Below are positions 1 to 9,182 of a DNA stretch of 64,000 bases, in pieces. The translations under genes were made by a program, and so were the position numbers. Every line of letters begins with the position of its first letter. Position 1 is the stretch's first letter. This DNA is from Bradyrhizobium sp. CCBAU 53421. Its GTDB lineage: Bacteria > Pseudomonadota > Alphaproteobacteria > Rhizobiales > Xanthobacteraceae. Under the pieces are notes generated by a model, which saw only the letters and a program-made list of their open reading frames with translations, ran no database searches and had not been told where the DNA came from. The stretch is from the NCBI RefSeq assembly GCF_015291625.1, contig NZ_CP030047.1:8550501-8614500 (forward strand). Direction: 5' to 3'.

Positions 1-6
1 TGTTGG

Positions 7-690
7 TCACTGGCTCAACTCCTTTGACCAGTTGATGGCGCGGACATAGACGCCAAGAGGATTCTTGCGCAGGCGTTCAGCATCGCGAGGTGTCTCGATC
101 ACGATCGAAAGAATTGCAGTCCAGCGCTCCGTCGAGTTCAGCGAGCCGTTGTCGTAGACGCGCTGGGTCCACGCGACGCGAAAGCTCTCAGACGACGCGC
201 GAATGACGCTCGAGACGTCCACGGAGATTTGGGCCTTGCCCAACTTGGCAAAGGGGTCATTGTTGCGCGCATAGTCGTTGAGCGCAGCAGCACCACGATC
301 GGTCGTAAAATCATAGGCCCGGAGCCAGTTTTGTCGTAGAACGATGCCGTCGGCCGGTAGGCCTCTGACATCCTCGATAAAGCGCGCTAGATGGTAGGCG
401 ATCTGCGCATCAGTGGGTTGATAGTCGATGTTGGCCGGCGCGACCCTTTGGGCCTGGCCGAGATGGTCCACTTCAACCACCCAGGGCGTGATCGAGCTTC
501 GGCTCGATTGCCAAACGAGGCTACCTGCGAGACCGCCTGATAACATCAAGCAACCGAACGCCATCAAGCGCCAGTTCTTGGCCTGTACGCGGGCAGATCC
601 AATGCGTTCGTCCCAAACCTGCGCTGCCTTTTGGTAAGGCGTGATCGGCTCGGGCATGCGCCCGTAGTGCACGGAAGGTCGTGTGAACAT
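7..690 (-). CDS. trbF: TrbF, VirB8-like conjugal transfer protein
   Basis: Inner-membrane, VirB8-like scaffold component of the Trb mating-pair formation (type IV secretion) apparatus. The 227-residue protein has a short cytoplasmic N-terminus (about 1-40), one transmembrane segment near residues 42-60, and a periplasmic domain ending in the NPLGVYVRAINW motif typical of TrbF. The start at 690 opens with MFTRPSVHYGRMPEPITPYQ, the usual TrbF opening, and AGGGG lies about 10 bases upstream. It follows trbL after a 99-base gap, and the stop sits seven bases from the window edge. trbG and trbI, the normal next genes, should lie just outside. The family call rests on sequence resemblance and perfect operon order. 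Confidence 0.93.
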   Translation of the reverse strand: MFTRPSVHYGRMPEPITPYQKAAQVWDERIGSARVQAKNWRLMAFGCLMLSGGLAGSLVWQSSRSSITPWVVEVDHLGQAQRVAPANIDYQPTDAQIAYHLARFIEDVRGLPADGIVLRQNWLRAYDFTTDRGAAALNDYARNNDPFAKLGKAQISVDVSSVIRASSESFRVAWTQRVYDNGSLNSTERWTAILSIVIETPRDAERLRKNPLGVYVRAINWSKELSQ

Positions 691-789
691 CGATAGTTGC
701 CCCTGAGATCAAGTAATCGTTTTCGAGTTGTTCGGTGTCCGCGTTTCAGTCGGCCGCGCAGCGGCTGGCGAAGGCGCAGCGGCTAAGTA

Positions 790-2019
790 TCAGCGCTCTC
801 CTTCAGACAAATCGACGGAAGAGCCACCGCCACCGTGATCACCTGAGCGAACCGCGTGGCTGACTGCCGACGCACCGTGCCGAACAGTCTCGGCACGCTT
901 CATGCGACGCGCCCAATCGGGCTGTCCTTCGGCCGAAGTGCTCGCGCCCTGCGCGCCGGCTTCCCTACCTCCGCCGAGCGCAGCCGCTGCACGACGCAAC
1001 GGGTTCATCGCAGCGGAAGCGCCGGCCTCCGCGACACCGGCAAGGCCGCCGCTCCGGTAGGCCGCTGATGCTCCGCTCATCGCAGCGCCGCCACTACGCG
1101 CGGCGCCAGCGATTGCGCCGCCAGCGAGACCAGCACCGCCGGCAGCAAGACCCGCGCCCGCCGCAACAACGCCGCCGGCAGCAAGGCCTGTTCCAATTGC
1201 GGCGCCGCCGCCGAGTTGCGGTCCGCCTGACACAAGGCCGTTTGCGATACCCGGACCAAAGATGCCGAGCCCTAGTAAGGAGAGCGCCGCCAGCACCAGC
1301 GTCATCGCGTCTTCAATGGTCGGCTGATTGCCACCAAAGCCAGCGGTGAATTGCGAGAACATGGTCGAGCCAATGCCGACGATGACGGCCAGGACCAAGA
1401 CCTTGATGCCGGATGATATGACGTTGCCCAGCACCCGCTCGGCCGCGAAAGCAGTCTTGCCGAACAAGCCGAAGGGAATGAGCACGAAGCCGGCAAGCGT
1501 TGTGAGCTTGAATTCGATCAGGGTGACAAAGAGTTGGATCGCCAGAATAAAGAAGGCAAGCAACACCACGACCCAGGCGAACAGGAGAACGACGAACTGG
1601 ACGAAATTCTCGAAGAAGCTGATGTAGCCCATCAGGTTGGAGATCGAGTCGAGTAACGGTCGGCCGGCGTCAAGCCCGACTTGAGCGATCTTTCCAGGTC
1701 TCAGGAAATCGGATGCGGACAGGCTTGCGCCCGATGCCTTCAGTCCAAGACCGGCGAAGCTCTCGAAGATGATACGCGCCAGGCTGTTCCAGTTGCCGAT
1801 GAGGTAGGCGAAGACCCCCACGAAGAGCGTCTTCTTGACGAGGCGCGCGATGATGTCCTCGTCAGTTCCCCAACTCCAGAACAACGCGGCGAGCGTGATG
1901 TCGATCGCCGCAAGGGTCGTTGCGAGATATCCGACATCGCTGCCAAGTAGCCCAAAACCGTTGTCGATATAACGCGTGAACGTTTCCAGAAACTGGTCAA
2001 TGATCCCCGTACCAGTCAT
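790..2019 (-). CDS. trbL: TrbL, polytopic conjugal transfer protein
   Basis: P-type conjugative transfer protein TrbL, the VirB6-like polytopic inner-membrane channel component. The 409-residue protein has several hydrophobic helices in residues 25-265, including a long stretch around 145-190, then a Gly/Ala/Ser-rich low-complexity C-terminal tail with a charged end. That layout is characteristic of TrbL. Its ATG overlaps the trbK stop in an ATGA junction at 2016-2019, so the two are probably translationally coupled. The length is normal for the family. Confidence 0.93.
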   Translation of the reverse strand: MTGTGIIDQFLETFTRYIDNGFGLLGSDVGYLATTLAAIDITLAALFWSWGTDEDIIARLVKKTLFVGVFAYLIGNWNSLARIIFESFAGLGLKASGASLSASDFLRPGKIAQVGLDAGRPLLDSISNLMGYISFFENFVQFVVLLFAWVVVLLAFFILAIQLFVTLIEFKLTTLAGFVLIPFGLFGKTAFAAERVLGNVISSGIKVLVLAVIVGIGSTMFSQFTAGFGGNQPTIEDAMTLVLAALSLLGLGIFGPGIANGLVSGGPQLGGGAAIGTGLAAGGVVAAGAGLAAGGAGLAGGAIAGAARSGGAAMSGASAAYRSGGLAGVAEAGASAAMNPLRRAAAALGGGREAGAQGASTSAEGQPDWARRMKRAETVRHGASAVSHAVRSGDHGGGGSSVDLSEGER

Positions 2020-2384
2020 GGCTTGTTCGCCTCAGGTGTCTCCGGTAGCGGATATCCCTGCGGGATCCGGCTTTGATCCTTTTGGGCAGGTATCGAGTTG
2101 GTTGAGTCATCGCGGCTGGGAGTTACGACGCCGTCTTTCCCGCCAAGGAAGCGGCGCCGGTTTTCAGCCCAAATCTGCTGGCAACGGCGATAGCCTGCCG
2201 TCTCCTCCGGAGTGACGCCGCGGCAACGTACGAGGTCGGCGTTGGCTGCATCGGTCCTCTGCTCCGCCTTCGGCGCCGACCCAGATTCGACGCGGCCACG
2301 CAGCTGAATCGTGCAGGCCGCGACGGCCACTAGGCCGATTGTCGTAAGCAGCGACAGTGCCTTGAATGCCCTTACATCGGTCAT
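2016..2384 (-). CDS. trbK: TrbK-alt-like putative entry-exclusion lipoprotein
   Basis: Small protein (122 residues) in the trbK position between trbJ and trbL. It starts with a hydrophobic segment ending in a lipobox-like VAVAAC, so Cys-24 is the likely lipidated residue and the protein is probably an inner-membrane or periplasmic lipoprotein. The mature part has the conserved VRCRGVTPEETAGYRRCQQIW stretch (two Cys) seen in rhizobial TrbK-alt proteins, then a Pro/Asn-rich tail. By analogy with RP4 TrbK it would block redundant entry of the same element (surface exclusion). That role is inferred from position and lipoprotein character. The start overlaps the trbJ stop as TGATG. Confidence 0.85.
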   Translation of the reverse strand: MTDVRAFKALSLLTTIGLVAVAACTIQLRGRVESGSAPKAEQRTDAANADLVRCRGVTPEETAGYRRCQQIWAENRRRFLGGKDGVVTPSRDDSTNSIPAQKDQSRIPQGYPLPETPEANKP

Positions 2385-3112
2385 CAGTGGAACATCTGCA
2401 CATTGGAGGATTGATAGCCCTGTCCTGGCGTCAGGAAACGCCTGAGCTGCTCTCGCCCCTGATCCTGAGCCGAAGCGCGCTGAGCCGCTTCGAGGCTCTG
2501 CGCCCTGCCCTGCGCCGCCGCGGCCGCTGTGAGATCGGCAAGTTGTTGCGCTTGAAGCGCGAGGATCTGGTTGCCGGCCTGAGTTGCCTGCAAGGCGCCA
2601 CTGGCACTCTGGCTCGAGGTTACGAGGGCAGACGTCTGGATGCGATTGTTGTCGAGGTTACCAACGATGCCGGCCTGGACACGAAGCGCGTCTTGCGTCG
2701 CTGCATAGGAATTCTGCCATCGCGATTGAGCGTTGGAGATCAGCAACTGGCTCGACTGGCTGCTGGTCGCTGGCGCATAGCTTGTCGAGAAGGCATGATC
2801 GATCTGCTGCACATCGTAGGCAATGCGCTGGGCCTGGGCCAGCAATTGCTGGGTGCGCTGGATCGATGATTCCAGTTGCTGCAGCGACGAATACGGCAGG
2901 CTTGCCAGATTCCTTGCCTGATTGATCAGCATCTGTGCCTCGTTCTGCAACGAGGTGATCTGATTATTAATCTGCTGGAGCTCCCGCGCGGCCGTCAGGA
3001 CATTCTGGAAGTAGTTGGTGGGATCGAAGACGATCAGCGCCCGTGCGGGCACCGTGACGCCAAGCAACAGCGCGAAGGCGGCCGTGGTCGCCAATAGGCC
3101 AAGAGGTCTCAC
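2384..3112 (-). CDS. trbJ: TrbJ, periplasmic VirB5-like conjugal transfer protein
   Basis: VirB5-like minor component of the Trb mating apparatus. The 242-residue protein starts with a signal peptide (hydrophobic 5-20, cleavage near VPARA-LIVFD). The mature protein begins with the FDPTNYFQN motif usual in TrbJ/VirB5 and continues as a Gln/Ser/Ala-rich helical, probably coiled-coil body. The ATG overlaps the trbE stop (ATGA at 3109-3112) and the stop overlaps the trbK start, so it is embedded in a tightly coupled operon. Confidence 0.93.
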   Translation of the reverse strand: MRPLGLLATTAAFALLLGVTVPARALIVFDPTNYFQNVLTAARELQQINNQITSLQNEAQMLINQARNLASLPYSSLQQLESSIQRTQQLLAQAQRIAYDVQQIDHAFSTSYAPATSSQSSQLLISNAQSRWQNSYAATQDALRVQAGIVGNLDNNRIQTSALVTSSQSASGALQATQAGNQILALQAQQLADLTAAAAAQGRAQSLEAAQRASAQDQGREQLRRFLTPGQGYQSSNVQMFH

Positions 3113-5550
3113 AGCGATTTCTCCAGATTGACGAGATTGGGGATCAGATCTATCGCCCAGGCGACGCCACGATGCTGGAGCCAGGCAGGCACGAAGCCGT
3201 CGGGTCCATGTTCGGCGATGAGTTGCGTGATGGCGGCCTGGTCTGTCTTGGAAGAGGCCGCGGTAAATGCGAGCGCAACCTCACCAAGGCCAAGTTCGAA
3301 CATCCGATTGCCCCGGCGCGACTGGCAATAGTAGTCGCGCTTTGGCGTTGCCCGGCTCAGAAGCTCGATTTGACGGTCATTGAGGCCGAAGCGGCGGTAG
3401 ATGGCAGTGATCTGCGGTTCGATCGCCCGTTCGTTCGGAAGCAACAAGCGAGTTGGGCAGCTTTCGATGATAGCCGGCGCAATCGCTGAGCCATCAATGT
3501 CCGAAAGCGACTGTGTGGCGAAGGTGACGGACGCGTTCTTCTTACGAAGCGTCTTCAGCCATTCCCGGAGCTGTCCGGCAAACTCATCGTCGTCGAGGGC
3601 AAGCCATCCCTCATCAACAATAAGGAGTGTCGGCCGGCCATCGAGACGATCACCAATACGATGGAAGAGGTACGCCAGCACGGCCGGCGCCGCACTCGTT
3701 CCGATCAAGCCTTCGGTCTCAAACGCCTGGACCGACGCCTCGCCGAGACGTTCGAATTCGGCATCAAGCAAGCGCCCGGACGGACCGCCGAGGCAATATG
3801 GTTGCAAGGCGCGTTTCAGAGAGTTCGATTGGAGCAGGACTGACAGGCCCGTGAGGGTGCGCTCCTCCCTCGGCGCCGAAGCGAGAGATGTCAGCGCCGA
3901 CCACAGATGATCCTTGACCTCCGGGGTGATCTCGACCTTTTCCCGTGCCAGGATCGCGCCGATCCATTCCGTCGCCCATCCGCGCTCGGAAGGATCATCA
4001 ATCCGGGCCAGCGGCTGCAGGGCGACGGGTTGTTCACCTCCGTCAGACAATGCGCCGCCGAGATCATGCCAATCACCGCCCATGGCGAGGGCGGCCGCCC
4101 GAATCGAACCACCGAAATCGAACGCAAAGACCTGAGAGTTCGGGTAACGCCTGAACTGTAGCGCCATCAGCGCGAGCAGCACTGACTTGCCAGCGCCTGT
4201 CGGCCCCACCACAAGGGTATGACCGACGTCGCCGACGTGGAGCGAGAATCGGAACGGCGTTGATCCCTCGGTCTTGCCGAACAAAAGCGGCGGACACTTG
4301 AAATGCAGATCCCTCGCTTCGCCCGCCCACACGGCCGACATCGGAATCATATGAGCGAGGTTGAGCGTTGAAACCGGCGGCTGCCGGACATTGGCGTAGA
4401 CGTGTCCGGGCAGACTGCCGAGCCAGGCTTCGACGGCGTTCACCGTCTCGATCATGCAGGTGAAATCGCGACCCTGAATGACCTTCTCGACGAGACGGAG
4501 CTTTTCATCGGCCGCACTGCGATCGCGGTCCCACACCGTGATGGTCGCCGTGACAAAGGCTTGTCCGATCTGATCGGATCCCAGCTCCTGCAACGCCGCG
4601 TCGGCATCAAGCGCTTTGTTGTGTGCGTCGGTATCGAGTAGCGTCGACGCCTCGTTCGTCATGACCTCTTTGAGGATGGCGCCGATGGATTTTCGCTTGG
4701 CAAACCACTGCCGACGAATCTTGGTCAGCAGCTTGGTGGCGTCGGTCTTGTCGAGCATAATCGCTCGGGTCGACCAACGATAAGAGAATGGCAGGCGATT
4801 CAGATCATCCAAGATTCCCGGGGTCGTCCCGCCCGGAAATCCGACAATCGTCAGAACCCGCAGGTTGGCTGCCCCCAGCATCGGCTCAAGCCCGCCGGTC
4901 AGCGGCTGGTCCGCCAACAGCGCATCGATGTACATAGGAATTTCAGGCACCCGAACGCGATGACGCTTGGTCGAGATCGTCGAGTGCAGGTAGGTCAGCG
5001 TGTCCTGATCATCGAGCCAGGCACATTCGGGCATGAACCCTTCAACGAGTTGCAGCACGCGGGTGGTCTGATCGACAAACCCGCGCAGCACCTCGCGCGC
5101 GTCCGCTCCAACGGTCCGATCGCGTCCCTCGTAGAGCAGTCGCTCTGCCTGGGCAGCCCCCTCTTCCGGGGGCAAATAGAGGAAGGTCAGGAAATAGCTG
5201 GACTCATAATGGGCACCCGCCTCTTCGAATTGAGCTCTGCGCTCGGCGTCGACCAGTGCGGACGCGACATCCGGAAAGGTGTTCGGCGGGTAAGCTCCCG
5301 CAAAACGGCGTTGCGCTTCAACGAAGACCGCCCAACCAGATCCTAGACGCCGCAGGGCGTTGTTCAGGCGACCGGCGACACCGACAAGCTCGGCCGATAC
5401 CGCGCTGTCGAGGTCAGGCCCCCGGAACTTTGCCGTCCGCTGGAACGAGCCGTCCTTGTTCAGGATGATTCCCTCGTCGACGAGGGCTGCCCAGGGCAGG
5501 AAGTCGGCAAGGCGCGCGCTGGAATGGCGATATTCGGCGAGATTCATCAT
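3109..5550 (-). CDS. trbE: TrbE, VirB4-family conjugation ATPase
   Basis: VirB4-type ATPase that powers pilus assembly and substrate transfer at the inner membrane. The 813-residue protein carries the CagE/TrbE/VirB N-terminal domain, a Walker A at VGPTGAGKSVLL in the middle and a Walker B at LLIVDEGWLAL further on, followed by the RLLLPNE…IEPQI region typical of TrbE. An open frame continues upstream to 5820, but that extension is the antisense of trbD and lacks TrbE character. The tandem ATGATG at 5545-5550 gives the normal MNLAEYRHSSARLADFLPW opening. trbD ends 10 bases upstream. Confidence 0.95.
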   Translation of the reverse strand: MMNLAEYRHSSARLADFLPWAALVDEGIILNKDGSFQRTAKFRGPDLDSAVSAELVGVAGRLNNALRRLGSGWAVFVEAQRRFAGAYPPNTFPDVASALVDAERRAQFEEAGAHYESSYFLTFLYLPPEEGAAQAERLLYEGRDRTVGADAREVLRGFVDQTTRVLQLVEGFMPECAWLDDQDTLTYLHSTISTKRHRVRVPEIPMYIDALLADQPLTGGLEPMLGAANLRVLTIVGFPGGTTPGILDDLNRLPFSYRWSTRAIMLDKTDATKLLTKIRRQWFAKRKSIGAILKEVMTNEASTLLDTDAHNKALDADAALQELGSDQIGQAFVTATITVWDRDRSAADEKLRLVEKVIQGRDFTCMIETVNAVEAWLGSLPGHVYANVRQPPVSTLNLAHMIPMSAVWAGEARDLHFKCPPLLFGKTEGSTPFRFSLHVGDVGHTLVVGPTGAGKSVLLALMALQFRRYPNSQVFAFDFGGSIRAAALAMGGDWHDLGGALSDGGEQPVALQPLARIDDPSERGWATEWIGAILAREKVEITPEVKDHLWSALTSLASAPREERTLTGLSVLLQSNSLKRALQPYCLGGPSGRLLDAEFERLGEASVQAFETEGLIGTSAAPAVLAYLFHRIGDRLDGRPTLLIVDEGWLALDDDEFAGQLREWLKTLRKKNASVTFATQSLSDIDGSAIAPAIIESCPTRLLLPNERAIEPQITAIYRRFGLNDRQIELLSRATPKRDYYCQSRRGNRMFELGLGEVALAFTAASSKTDQAAITQLIAEHGPDGFVPAWLQHRGVAWAIDLIPNLVNLEKSL

Positions 5551-5560
5551 GACCGAGGGC

Positions 5561-5824
5561 TCAGGTGTTGAGATGACTGGGAATGCGCAGATGTCGGCGC
5601 ACCACATCGACGAAGGCAGGATCGCGCTTGGCGGCCCAGACGGCGGCCATGTGGCCGATGAACCAGAGGACGAGACCCGCGATCCAGAGCCGCAATCCCA
5701 GCCCAAGGGCTGCCGCAAGCGTGCCGTTGACAATCGCAACCGACCGGGGCGCGCCGCCCATGAGGATTGGTTCGGTGAGTGCGCGGTGAACGGGCACGAC
5801 AAAACCTGTGACCGGTTCATCCAT
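5561..5824 (-). CDS. trbD: TrbD, VirB3-like inner-membrane protein
   Basis: VirB3-like subunit of the Trb channel, 87 residues. The N-terminus carries the GFVVPVHRALTEPILMGG motif typical of TrbD/VirB3, followed by two closely spaced hydrophobic segments (about 29-62) and a basic C-terminus. The start at 5824 shares bases with the trbC stop (ATGA). VirB3 proteins work with the VirB4 ATPase (trbE, next gene), and the two are adjacent here as usual. Confidence 0.93.
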   Translation of the reverse strand: MDEPVTGFVVPVHRALTEPILMGGAPRSVAIVNGTLAAALGLGLRLWIAGLVLWFIGHMAAVWAAKRDPAFVDVVRRHLRIPSHLNT

Positions 5825-6150
5825 CAGATCACTACGCCGCCGCCGAACGAGAAGAACGACAGGAAGAAGCTCGAGGCGGCGAATGCGATCGACAGCCCGA
5901 ACACGATCTGGATCAGCCTGCGGAAACCACCTGACGAGTCCCCGAACGCGAGCGTGAGCCCGGTCACGACGATGATGATGACGGCGATGATCTTGGCGAC
6001 CGGCCCCTCGACCGACTGCAGAATCTGATTGAGTGGCTGCTCCCACGGCATGTTCGAGCCAGCTGCCCATGCCGGTGCTGACGTCAAAAGAACCAGCCCG
6101 GACGTAGCCAGTGAAGCGACATCTCGATCAAAACGAAATTGCTGCCTCAT
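5824..6150 (-). CDS. trbC: TrbC, pilin precursor (VirB2-like)
   Basis: Major pilin of the Trb conjugative pilus. The 108-residue precursor has a long N-terminal signal sequence ending near SAPAWA-AGSN, then two transmembrane helices (about 53-72 and 83-103) separated by a short loop, as in VirB2/TrbC pilins. The TraF peptidase at 14109-14621 is the probable processing enzyme, as in RP4 where TraF trims and cyclises TrbC. Start at 6150: AGGAG lies 8 bases upstream. Confidence 0.93.
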   Translation of the reverse strand: MRQQFRFDRDVASLATSGLVLLTSAPAWAAGSNMPWEQPLNQILQSVEGPVAKIIAVIIIVVTGLTLAFGDSSGGFRRLIQIVFGLSIAFAASSFFLSFFSFGGGVVI

Positions 6151-6151
6151 G

Positions 6152-7114
6152 TCAGTCTCCTGTTGATGAAAGGTCGTAGTCGCCGGCGACGCCAAGCCCC
6201 GTGACAAGGGCGAGTTCAGCGAGGCGGCGGTCAGCGCCGCGCCCCGCAAGCACAGCAACGAGGTTGATGGTCTCGGCGATCAGGGCACGCGGAACCGTGA
6301 TGACGGCTTCCTGGATCAGTTGCTCGAGGCGCCGCAGCGCGCCGAGCGCAGTCCCAGCATGGATGGTACCGATGCCGCCGGGATGGCCGGTGCCCCAGGC
6401 CTTGAGGAGGTCGAGCGCTTCGGCACCTCGGACTTCGCCGATCGGGATGCGGTCAGGACGCAGTCGGAGGGACGAGCGGACGAGATCCGACAGCGTCGCC
6501 ACACCGTCCTTGGTCCGCAACGCAACGAGATTGGGCGCCCTGCACTGTAGCTCGCGGGTGTCTTCGATCAGCACGACCCGATCGGAGGTCTTCGCCACCT
6601 CGGCCAGAAGCGCATTCGTCAACGTGGTCTTGCCCGTCGATGTCCCGCCAGCGACTAGGATGTTCTTCCGTGCAGCGACCGCGTTCTGCAGGGTCTCGGC
6701 CTGCTCCGAGGTCATGATGCGCCTGGCGACGTAGTCGTCGAGCGTAAACACGGCGACGGCGGGCTTGCGGATAGCAAAGGCCGGTGCTGCAACGACCGGA
6801 GGTAAGAGGCCTTCGAAGCGCTCGCCTGTCCCGGGCAGTTCGGCCGAAACCCGTGGCGCGCCGGCGTGCACCTCGGCTCCCACATGATGCGCAACCAGGC
6901 GAACGATGCGTTCGCCATCCGCGGCCGACAGAGTTTCGCCTGTGTCGATCAGGCCGTTCGACAACCGGTCGATCCACAGCCGCCCATCGGGATTGAGCAT
7001 CACCTCGATGATCGCTTCATCTTCGAGGTAGCCGGCAATCGCGGAGCCGAGCGCGCTACGCAGCATTCGCGCACCGCGCGAACTCGCCTCCGATTGAATG
7101 GAATGGATTGCCAC
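6152..7114 (-). CDS. trbB: TrbB, VirB11-family conjugation ATPase
   Basis: Hexameric VirB11-type traffic ATPase. It shows the N-terminal [17 protein letters not shown] region, Walker A at [17 protein letters not shown], the Asp box [12 protein letters not shown], and the His box [14 protein letters not shown]. The open frame extends to a TTG at 7144. I placed the start at the GTG at 7114 because GGGGG lies 6 bases upstream, but an ATG at 7066 is also possible. trbC starts one base after the stop. It is the first gene of the trb operon, and the upstream 175 bases should hold the promoter. The family call is very secure, the start is not. Confidence 0.93.
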   Translation of the reverse strand: MAIHSIQSEASSRGARMLRSALGSAIAGYLEDEAIIEVMLNPDGRLWIDRLSNGLIDTGETLSAADGERIVRLVAHHVGAEVHAGAPRVSAELPGTGERFEGLLPPVVAAPAFAIRKPAVAVFTLDDYVARRIMTSEQAETLQNAVAARKNILVAGGTSTGKTTLTNALLAEVAKTSDRVVLIEDTRELQCRAPNLVALRTKDGVATLSDLVRSSLRLRPDRIPIGEVRGAEALDLLKAWGTGHPGGIGTIHAGTALGALRRLEQLIQEAVITVPRALIAETINLVAVLAGRGADRRLAELALVTGLGVAGDYDLSSTGD

Positions 7115-7213
7115 CGTTCGCCCCCACCGAGTGAGAGCGTCCAAAGACGGCCCTCAGATGGGGATGATTAAGAAAGGCACCCACGGACTTGGTGCAACAA
7201 TGGCTTTCAGTGA

Positions 7214-7237
7214 TCGTAGATTAGCGTAGAAAAAGAA
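7214..7237. repeat. Direct repeat, copy 1, flanking the MFS gene
   Basis: This segment starts TCGTAG and ends GCGTAGAAAAAGAA. It matches 8694-8717 in 21 of 24 positions and in the same orientation. The two copies bracket the MFS transporter gene. They could mark a duplication made when the transporter gene inserted upstream of trbB, or a repeated promoter or operator element used by both trbB and the MFS gene. Confidence 0.7.
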
Positions 7238-7289
7238 AGACTAAGAACTGATCTTTGAGGCCTACTCAATCGTAATGCGAATTACTTGC

Positions 7290-8618
7290 TCACCACTCAG
7301 CATCATCATCCACGGGTATGAGGACCACCGAATTCTCATACGAGCTTACTGGCTCGACAACATTGAAAACATTAGCCGGCACAAAAAACGCAATTGGCCT
7401 CATCCGTGGAGCTAGGTATCGGCCCCAGGGCAACGAGATCCAGACCAACGCCGCGATCTGCAGCGCTACGTTGACGCCGAACGCGACCTGATAGGCTTGG
7501 AGGGTCCTATGGCCATCATACGCAGACCAACGCTCCAGGATGAGGCCTGTCGCGTATTGTGCTAGAAACGCCCAACCAAAGTGCAAGACGTTCAAGGCGC
7601 CGTTGGCACGACCGGCAAGCTCCGGCGGAAAGTAATCCGCTATCACCGCGAAGCTGACCACGGTTGCTGTGCCGACAATTGCGACAACAGACCAGGGCAA
7701 GATGGACGGCAGAGGTGTTCGTAGGATCAAGGCTAACTCGGCTGTAATAAACAGCACTGCAACCATCGCCAATATCGTCTCCGCCCCGATTCCTCTCCGT
7801 TTGACGAAGTGGACCGTCATGCCGAACAACCAGGCACCGCCGGTCAATACGATGGACATTATGAAAAGCTGTCGGACGAGACTTACGCGATCAAGCCTCT
7901 CCACGTCGGTCAGCCACGGTGATGCCCACAATCCCTGCAGGGACCAGGCTGATCCAACGCAAGTAGCCGACAACGGGGCAATTCGCCAGAAGCGTCGATC
8001 GCCAAAAACGGAGCTAAGAGTGGCGCGCGCTGCTGATGGGACAATGCCTCGCTCAGGCACGACGGCATAGATGAGAATGGCCGTTGCACCAGTAGCGGCC
8101 GCCAGGACCTCAAAGAGTTGCCGCCAGCCCATCCAGGCGAGCAGGTGTTCGACGGGGACCGTAGCAGTCACCGCTCCTAGCGATCCCAGCATGACCATGT
8201 AGCCGTTAAGCAAGGCGACACGGTCCCTGGGGAACCAAAGGACGATCGACTTCAGTCCTGCGGTGAACGCCGCCGCCACGCCAAGCCCGATCATTGCACG
8301 CGCGATCAAAAGCGACAGGAAGTCAGTCGATATCGCGAAGAGGCCGGCGCCCGCTGCGGCAAGCAAGAGCAGAACACTCTGGACGCGACGCGGACCAAAT
8401 CGATCCAACAATATACCGACGGGGATCTGAGCGGCCGCGAAAGCAAGAAAATAAGCTGATGTAAGCAACCCGAGGTCGGCAGTCCCAAGCCCTGTGTCCG
8501 AGCTGAGATGGCTGGCGATCAGTGCGTTGATCGTTCGAAACAGATACGAAAGATAGTACCCAGCTGCAAATGGGAGAAAAACGCGCGCTATTCGATGCCA
8601 TGCTGTTAAGACTTGCAT
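7290..8618 (-). CDS. Major facilitator superfamily transporter
   Basis: Inner-membrane MFS secondary transporter, 442 residues with about 12 hydrophobic helices. The MFS motif A appears as GILLDRFGPRRVQ in the loop between TM2 and TM3, and the first helix reads AAGYYLSYLFRTINALIAS. The substrate cannot be told from sequence. No regulator or enzyme is adjacent to suggest one. It sits between trbB and the ribbon-helix-helix/traG genes, which are normally neighbours in this ICE family, so it is probably inserted cargo. The C-terminal cytoplasmic tail ends in an acidic DDDAEW. Confidence 0.88.
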   Translation of the reverse strand: MQVLTAWHRIARVFLPFAAGYYLSYLFRTINALIASHLSSDTGLGTADLGLLTSAYFLAFAAAQIPVGILLDRFGPRRVQSVLLLLAAAGAGLFAISTDFLSLLIARAMIGLGVAAAFTAGLKSIVLWFPRDRVALLNGYMVMLGSLGAVTATVPVEHLLAWMGWRQLFEVLAAATGATAILIYAVVPERGIVPSAARATLSSVFGDRRFWRIAPLSATCVGSAWSLQGLWASPWLTDVERLDRVSLVRQLFIMSIVLTGGAWLFGMTVHFVKRRGIGAETILAMVAVLFITAELALILRTPLPSILPWSVVAIVGTATVVSFAVIADYFPPELAGRANGALNVLHFGWAFLAQYATGLILERWSAYDGHRTLQAYQVAFGVNVALQIAALVWISLPWGRYLAPRMRPIAFFVPANVFNVVEPVSSYENSVVLIPVDDDAEW

Positions 8619-8693
8619 GCTGGCCCCTCTGCTCTCCGCTCGTTCGAGCCGATAGCGCGTTCAGCTTTTGTCAGTTCGGCTAAATCGCTGCAG

Positions 8694-8717
8694 TCGTAGG
8701 CTGGCGTAGAAAAAGAA
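8694..8717. repeat. Direct repeat, copy 2, flanking the MFS gene
   Basis: Second copy of the 24-base element at 7214-7237, with the same TCGTAG and GCGTAGAAAAAGAA ends and three internal mismatches. It lies between the end of the ribbon-helix-helix gene and the start of the MFS gene. Confidence 0.7.
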
Positions 8718-8750
8718 GGTCAGGCGCGATAGCGCTTCCAGGACGCTCGG

Positions 8751-9176
8751 TCAGGATTCGTCGGCCGACTCCTGACGTCGAATATCTTCGGGAATCTCGC
8801 GGAGAAAGCTTTGCCCCTTTTGCAGGCGGCGCCCGAGCGCCTCGACAAATCCTTCAAATCGTTCCCGACCCTTTGCCTGCGCGGCCGCCTGCGCGTCATT
8901 GGGTAGCGGCGGCGTTATCGTCAGCCAGAACCGAATGAACAGAGCCAAGGTTTCAGCAATCACACCGACGTCGCGCTCCAGCCGCTGCATCTGACGCGAC
9001 AGCCGATCGAGGCGCCGAGCGAAGGCCGCCTCCCGCCTGTCCGCTCCATCCGGTGAGAGAAACGAAGTGACAGCCGCTTCCACGATCGCAGACCGGGAAA
9101 GCTTCCTGTGATCGGCGAGCTCCGAGATCTGTTTCAGTAGCTCTGGTGGGAAGTAGACGTTCATCCGGTCGCGCAT
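8751..9176 (-). CDS. CopG/ribbon-helix-helix protein of the tra region
   Basis: 141 residues with an N-terminal ribbon-helix-helix DNA-binding domain (MNVYFPPELLKQISELADHR…LSRSAIVEAA), then a predicted coiled coil (about 50-75) and a hydrophobic patch (LALFIRFWLTITPPLP). Genes of this kind sit between traG and trbB in many rhizobial ICEs. It may act as a transcriptional regulator of the trb/tra operons or as a relaxosome accessory factor. Position supports the link, but which role applies is not shown. traG ends six bases upstream, so it is in the same operon. A second ATG four codons downstream is an equally good start. Confidence 0.85.
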   Translation of the reverse strand: MRDRMNVYFPPELLKQISELADHRKLSRSAIVEAAVTSFLSPDGADRREAAFARRLDRLSRQMQRLERDVGVIAETLALFIRFWLTITPPLPNDAQAAAQAKGRERFEGFVEALGRRLQKGQSFLREIPEDIRRQESADES

Positions 9177-9182
9177 ATTGCC

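Noticed and set aside
5551..5820. Longer TrbE start at 5820
   Set aside because: The added 90 residues lie opposite trbD coding sequence in another frame and lack family features; tandem ATGs at 5545-5550 fit TrbE.
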